The position numbers and the translations under genes were made by a program. Below, piece after piece: positions 60,644 to 64,000 of a stretch of 64,000 nt of DNA; within the stretch, counting starts at the first letter, position 1, and every line of letters begins with the position of its first letter. This DNA comes from Cytophagales bacterium. Its GTDB lineage: Bacteria > Bacteroidota > Bacteroidia > Cytophagales > Cyclobacteriaceae. The notes beneath the pieces were generated by a model, which saw only the letters and a list, made by a program, of their open reading frames with translations, ran no database searches and had not been told where the DNA came from. Location: NCBI GenBank assembly GCA_033344775.1, contig JAWPMT010000001.1, positions 806,001 through 870,000 of the forward strand, written 5' to 3'.

Positions 60644-61678
60644 ATGATTATCACCATTCAGGGCCAGCAACTGACATCCGATCAAATAGGTAATGGAAGG
60701 TTCGAAAAAAAAGAATTTTCGCAAGATTCACAACACCTGTTAGACTTCATTCAGTCTTGGACAAAAGGAAAAAGAGTTTTCACCTTTGAAACTTCTGGCT
60801 CCACAAGCAAACCTAAGAAAATCCAACTTACAAAGGAAATCCTAGTATATAGCGCCAAGGAGACATTGAAATATTTAAATTTTGATGATCGGCAATCCAA
60901 TGCGTTCCTCTTACCTATTTCGCCGAAATTTATTGGTGGTATGATGGTGGCAGTCAGGGCGTTGGTGAGTAATTCCGACTTGACTGTGATAGATCCTCAA
61001 CTGACCGCCTGGCCCGAAGGATCGTACTTTACCGGTTCTTTTGTGCCTTTACAAATTCAAAAAATTTTACAATCTGAAAACCGGATACTGGAATCCATTG
61101 ACAACATACTTATTGGAGGTGCCGCTTTAGATCCCGCATTGGAAGAAAGACTACTAGCTGTCGGAACCCGATTTTATCACACCTATGGCATGACAGAAAC
61201 AGCTTCTCACGTAGCGCTCAGGCGGCTTGGCGAAAGTGCTTTCCGAGCCATTGGCGACGCACAATTTGAGCTGAATAACGAGCAACAGCTCACCATATCA
61301 GGTACGGTTACCGGGAAGGCACCTCTTACCACCAATGACCTGGTTGAAATTCAGGACAAACAAACCTTCATTTGGAAAGGTCGTGGAGATTTTGTGATCA
61401 ATTCCGGCGGATTTAAAATTCAACCGGAACGAGTTGAAGCTATACTGTCAGAACAATTGGATGTGCCCTTTGTGATTTCTTCCATTCCAGATGCTAAATT
61501 TGGCCACAAAGTGGTGTTGATTGTCGAAGGCCATGAACAACCCCTTCATTTTGATGAGCTACATTCGTATGAAAAACCCAAAGCCCTGTTTTTTGGACAT
61601 CAGATTGCCCGAACAGCCTCCGGCAAACTGGACCGCAATCAAACCAGAGCAAATCTTTTGAAGCAAATCAATGCGTGA
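60644..61678 (+). CDS. menE: o-Succinylbenzoate-CoA ligase
   Basis: 344 residues from the ATG at 60644 (MIITIQGQQLTSDQIG); earlier in-frame residues lie inside the sigma gene. AMP-binding enzyme of the compact Bacteroidota form: phosphate loop TSGSTSKPKKI, HTYGMTETASHVAL, GRGDFVINSGGFKIQPERVE, and C-terminal SGKLDRNQ with the catalytic lysine. It adenylates o-succinylbenzoate and joins it to CoA in menaquinone synthesis. No menB, menC or menA in the window, so the cluster is incomplete here. The unknown gene at 61671 overlaps its end by 8 bases. Confidence 0.9.
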   Translation: MIITIQGQQLTSDQIGNGRFEKKEFSQDSQHLLDFIQSWTKGKRVFTFETSGSTSKPKKIQLTKEILVYSAKETLKYLNFDDRQSNAFLLPISPKFIGGMMVAVRALVSNSDLTVIDPQLTAWPEGSYFTGSFVPLQIQKILQSENRILESIDNILIGGAALDPALEERLLAVGTRFYHTYGMTETASHVALRRLGESAFRAIGDAQFELNNEQQLTISGTVTGKAPLTTNDLVEIQDKQTFIWKGRGDFVINSGGFKIQPERVEAILSEQLDVPFVISSIPDAKFGHKVVLIVEGHEQPLHFDELHSYEKPKALFFGHQIARTASGKLDRNQTRANLLKQINA

Positions 61679-62354
61679 TCTCAACATATCCTTTCTAACC
61701 CAACAAGTACCCCCTCCTTTCGCTCACGGATACACCATACACATCTACCAAAAGGGCAAGGCCTGGGAAGTCCGGTTCCAACTGGAGTACGTTCAACGAG
61801 AATCGCTATCTGAAGAAGAAATCCTGGAAGAAGGATTCACCGGTGAAGATGATTTTGAGTGGTCAGGAATACTGCCTGAAGTTTGGGTTCAAGTGCTGGA
61901 CCGGTTGCTAAAAGCCACTGAATTTAAAGCCGCACAACCTGAAGAAGCATTGAATCACCTGTTTCTGGAATATACCAACAATGGAAAGTCAGGTTTTCCG
62001 ACCAATTTTTCAGATTGGGAATACATGCTTGAAGAGTTGATACAGGCCATATATGAACTGGCCAAAAGAGAGCATCCTTTCTTTTTAAAGTTAATCAATA
62101 CCAAACAAGGAATCGACCTACAACTACATGCCAAGTTTGCCACCCGAAGTTTTGTCCTAAAAGGAAATAAGCGTCCTTTTCCCTGGGAACAATTAAAAGC
62201 AGTGCTGGGACAAATAGAAAACCTGGACATCAATGAAGTACCGAAAGCTAAAGCCGGTAAGAAAGGCTATTGGCTCACTTTTGATAACGAGCAGTTCTTC
62301 GAAATTCGATCGGAAGCCGGGGCACAGGAGTTTGTGGAAATGTTGAGGGGCTAA
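61671..62354 (+). CDS. Conserved protein coupled to menE, function unknown
   Basis: 227 residues, acidic, no signal peptide and no membrane helix. Features: an N-terminal strand region (GYTIHIYQKGKAWEVRFQLEY), a central Glu-rich helical part (RESLSEEEILEEGFTGEDD), and a C-terminal strand domain (IDLQLHAKFATRSFVLKG, KAKAGKKGYWLTFDNEQFFEI). Starts 8 bases before the menE stop, so translation is coupled. I know no named family. Context suggests a role with menaquinone or a protein that happens to ride on that operon. Confidence 0.75.
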   Translation: MRDLNISFLTQQVPPPFAHGYTIHIYQKGKAWEVRFQLEYVQRESLSEEEILEEGFTGEDDFEWSGILPEVWVQVLDRLLKATEFKAAQPEEALNHLFLEYTNNGKSGFPTNFSDWEYMLEELIQAIYELAKREHPFFLKLINTKQGIDLQLHAKFATRSFVLKGNKRPFPWEQLKAVLGQIENLDINEVPKAKAGKKGYWLTFDNEQFFEIRSEAGAQEFVEMLRG

Positions 62355-62422
62355 GGCTGTTTCCAACTTTGTAGCTGTCAATCACCAATCTTCTACTGCG
62401 CTGATCCATACCTGAGCACAGG

Positions 62423-62548
62423 TGCAAGAGCGTTTTGCTAACTTACAGAAGCCCCAAACATACGTGCAAAAGCCTTTTGCAGACCTGCAGAATGCCCAAA
62501 CACGGATGAAACAGCGTTCTGCATGTCTACAGAACCGTGAAATATTCG
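62423..62548. repeat. Three 42-bp tandem repeats
   Basis: Units begin at 62423 (TGCAAGAGCGTTTTGC...), 62465 (TGCAAAAGCCTTTTGC...) and 62507 (TGAAACAGCGTTCTGC...), exactly 42 bases apart and degenerate. Each carries a short palindrome of the GCAAAAGCCTTTTGC kind and a following CAGAA...CCCAAACA block in the first two. Intergenic, no gene. Confidence 0.75.
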
Positions 62549-62599
62549 CGCTCACTTCTGTCATGCTAGGAAAGGGTGTGAAAAACAATCAATGAGTAT

Positions 62600-62638
62600 A
62601 AAAAATCCCTGTTAGGGGCTTAGAGCCCTAACAGGGAT
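62600..62638 (-). terminator. Strong hairpin terminator candidate
   Basis: ATCCCTGTTAGGG (62605-62617) and CCCTAACAGGGAT (62626-62638) are a perfect 13-bp inverted repeat with an 8-base loop. On the minus strand it runs into TTTTTTAT, so it can stop transcription from the molybdopterin oxidoreductase gene. Confidence 0.8.
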
Positions 62639-62733
62639 GAATATCGCATTTCGATAAATAAAGTTGTCAGGTTGAGCCTGATGTATTCTAATCTCTTTGT
62701 TTAGATCTAATCAAGACAATTCCGGCATCTACT

Positions 62734-62811
62734 AATCACGTAAAAGAGATTCCGGTATTTTTTGACCTCATCTATAAAACTTAAGATCAAAAAAACCGGA
62801 ATGACGTGATT
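62734..62811 (-). terminator. Long imperfect inverted repeat after the oxidoreductase gene
   Basis: Outer arms AATCACGT (62734-62741) and ACGTGATT (62804-62811) enclose inner arms ATTCCGGT-TTTTTTGA and TCAAAAAA-CCGGAAT (about 62749-62802). It lies directly after the stop at 62815 on the minus strand and may be the first of two stops for that transcript. Confidence 0.6.
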
Positions 62812-62814
62812 TTA

Positions 62815-64000
62815 TTATGACAACTTCAACGGCATATCCGTCAGGCGCTGGCCGGTAATTCGATATACCGCATTCGCAATTGCTGCTCCAATTGGACCTA
62901 GAGGCGGCTCTCCAACGGCACCAGGCTTGCCTGTTCCGTTGATGATCTCCACATCGATTTCCTTCGGCGTATCACGCATCAAAGCCATACGATACGGACC
63001 ATAGATCACCGGACGAAGTTCACTTCGCTCTACCTGCATCTGCTCAAACATCGATGCACTGATTCCCATATTGATGGAACCTTCGCATTGTGCTTTCACC
63101 TGGTCAGGGTTTACTGCGAATCCTGGATCCATGACGCAAGTCACTTTCTCCACTTTGATCCGTTTTCCTTCAACAGACACCTCGGCTACCTGCGCACAAG
63201 GTGTACCGGCATCCGTAGAAGCCGCAAAACCCATTGCCCGATTCCCAGAAGCTTTATCCTGGTAACCGGATTTTTCAGCAGCGACCTGGATCACTTTCTT
63301 CAATCGACGGCCTCTTTCATCATCACCGATATGTGCCAGGCGGAAATCAACTGGATTTTTACCCGCCTGTTGGGCCAGTTGATCCATGAAGCTCTCGATA
63401 GCAAACGTATTGGCCAGTAAGCCCAAACTTCTCCACCAGCTCGTCGCAAAAGGCAAGTCCGTATGCCAGGACACGGTCTGTAATCCAGGAATGTTTCGAT
63501 ACTGAATCATGCCCCCTCGAATTGCACCCATATCCGTACCAATGATCGAATTGGCGAACCCTGGCAACAAAGCGGAATTATAGGCCACATCTCCACTCGA
63601 AAACTGATGTTCCAATGCTTCTATACTTCCCGAATCATTCAATTTGGCCCGCATGACGTGATGGGTCGGCGGACGGAATGTATCATTCTGAAATTCCTCC
63701 TTGCGGTCAAAAAAGCACTTTATGGGCTTTCCTACTGCTTTACTCATGACCGCTGCCTGCACCGCATGTGGCGTATGCAATCGGCGGCCGAATCCTCCTC
63801 CAAGGTAAGTAGGAATGACATTTACATTTTCTTCGTCTATGCCCAATCGACTGGCGACCTCCTTACGGGTCATGGCTACCACTTGCGTAGACATTTCGAT
63901 GGTGGCTTTATCACCTTCTACTGAGGCAACCGCTCCATTCGGCTCAATTTGCGCATGCGCACCAATAGGGCTGGAAAATTCCAACTTCAGGAAGCCATCC
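62815..64000 (-). CDS. Molybdopterin-binding subunit of an aldehyde/isoquinoline oxidoreductase (partial, 5' end outside the window)
   Basis: The frame is open to the window edge, so the visible part of about 395 residues is only the C-terminal half to two thirds. It matches the large subunit of the xanthine-oxidase family, IorB-like branch: YLGGGFGRRLHTPHAVQAA for cofactor binding, QTVSWHTDLPFATSWWRSLG, VMDPGFAVNPDQVKAQ, and the terminal GAVGEPPLGPIGAAIANAVY with the conserved catalytic glutamate in GEPP. It hydroxylates aldehydes or N-heterocycles, transferring electrons to a 2Fe-2S subunit encoded elsewhere, probably just outside the window. Two inverted repeats follow its stop. Confidence 0.9.
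   Translation of the reverse strand, partial: DGFLKLEFSSPIGAHAQIEPNGAVASVEGDKATIEMSTQVVAMTRKEVASRLGIDEENVNVIPTYLGGGFGRRLHTPHAVQAAVMSKAVGKPIKCFFDRKEEFQNDTFRPPTHHVMRAKLNDSGSIEALEHQFSSGDVAYNSALLPGFANSIIGTDMGAIRGGMIQYRNIPGLQTVSWHTDLPFATSWWRSLGLLANTFAIESFMDQLAQQAGKNPVDFRLAHIGDDERGRRLKKVIQVAAEKSGYQDKASGNRAMGFAASTDAGTPCAQVAEVSVEGKRIKVEKVTCVMDPGFAVNPDQVKAQCEGSINMGISASMFEQMQVERSELRPVIYGPYRMALMRDTPKEIDVEIINGTGKPGAVGEPPLGPIGAAIANAVYRITGQRLTDMPLKLS

Noticed and set aside
62382-62588. 68-codon Cys-rich minus-strand frame
   Set aside because: It is simply a translation of the 42-bp tandem repeat, a multiple of three; no start context or homology.
1-64000. tRNA, rRNA, CRISPR arrays, prophage or insertion sequences
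   Set aside because: Intergenic regions were read for clover-leaf ends, regular direct repeats with spacers and transposase or integrase motifs; none was found. A tRNAscan or ISfinder run could still reveal something missed by eye.

Overview
The window is ordinary chromosomal DNA of a Bacteroidota bacterium, most likely a marine Cytophagales relative. This rests on several things seen in the sequence. There are FecI-type sigma, FecR and STN-domain genes, LytTR two-component pairs with LytS-type kinases, a CrtY-type lycopene cyclase and a menaquinone cluster. There are YHYH, YwqK and SCO lipoproteins, hardly any Shine-Dalgarno sites, and several TAnnTTTG promoter -7 boxes. Genus is not determined. 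No rRNA, tRNA, CRISPR array, transposase, integrase or phage gene was seen.

Layout. 0-4 kb: minus-strand operon of two enzymes that each carry an N-terminal Rieske [2Fe-2S] domain (a thiamine-diphosphate enzyme and a glutamate-synthase-like flavoenzyme) plus a small membrane protein. 4-12 kb: tyrS, a CYTH protein, small envelope proteins, a membrane-protein gene broken by one in-frame TGA, a thioesterase, a NUDIX hydrolase, and a Crp/Fnr-type regulator followed by two genes whose promoters share the same two-box module. 12-16 kb: minus-strand operon ending in a LytS/LytT pair. 16-24 kb: methyltransferase, WYL regulator, DUF4345 protein, sulfurtransferase, glycosyltransferase and a 1077-residue exported BNR propeller protein. 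24-31 kb: radical SAM protein, two tandem paralogous outer-membrane proteins, AEC permease with a Tat-exported aminotransferase, serine hydrolase, VOC protein and a PTH2-like protein. 31-33.5 kb: SCO/YwqK/YHYH lipoprotein operon.

33.5-41.7 kb holds the most unusual feature: six same-orientation copies of an unannotated element, built from a terminator-like hairpin, an invariant linker and (in four copies) a second hairpin that varies in sequence but keeps its pairing. Two copies flank a SnoaL-like gene that looks 5'-truncated. Four sit in a 1.87 kb gene-free stretch. Base changes in the first hairpin keep pairing (G-U) only on the minus strand, and the U-rich tail is also on that strand, so I read these as a family of minus-strand small RNAs. 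Lycopene cyclase, an MltF-like transglycosylase, a mutarotase-like protein, thioredoxin and a SUMF1-type lipoprotein lie among them.

41.7-53 kb: ligD with Pol-PE-Lig order and no ku in view, a 1685-residue cytoplasmic-looking protein of unknown function, and a divergent propeller sensor kinase with its LytTR regulator. 53-62.4 kb: RRM protein, phosphatase, then a menaquinone cluster (hotdog thioesterase, menF, menD, later menE and a conserved unknown) split by an opposing ECF sigma / STN protein / FecR module. menB, menC and menA are not in the window. 62.4-64 kb: a small 42-bp tandem repeat, a terminator region and the 3' part of a molybdopterin-binding oxidoreductase running off the end.
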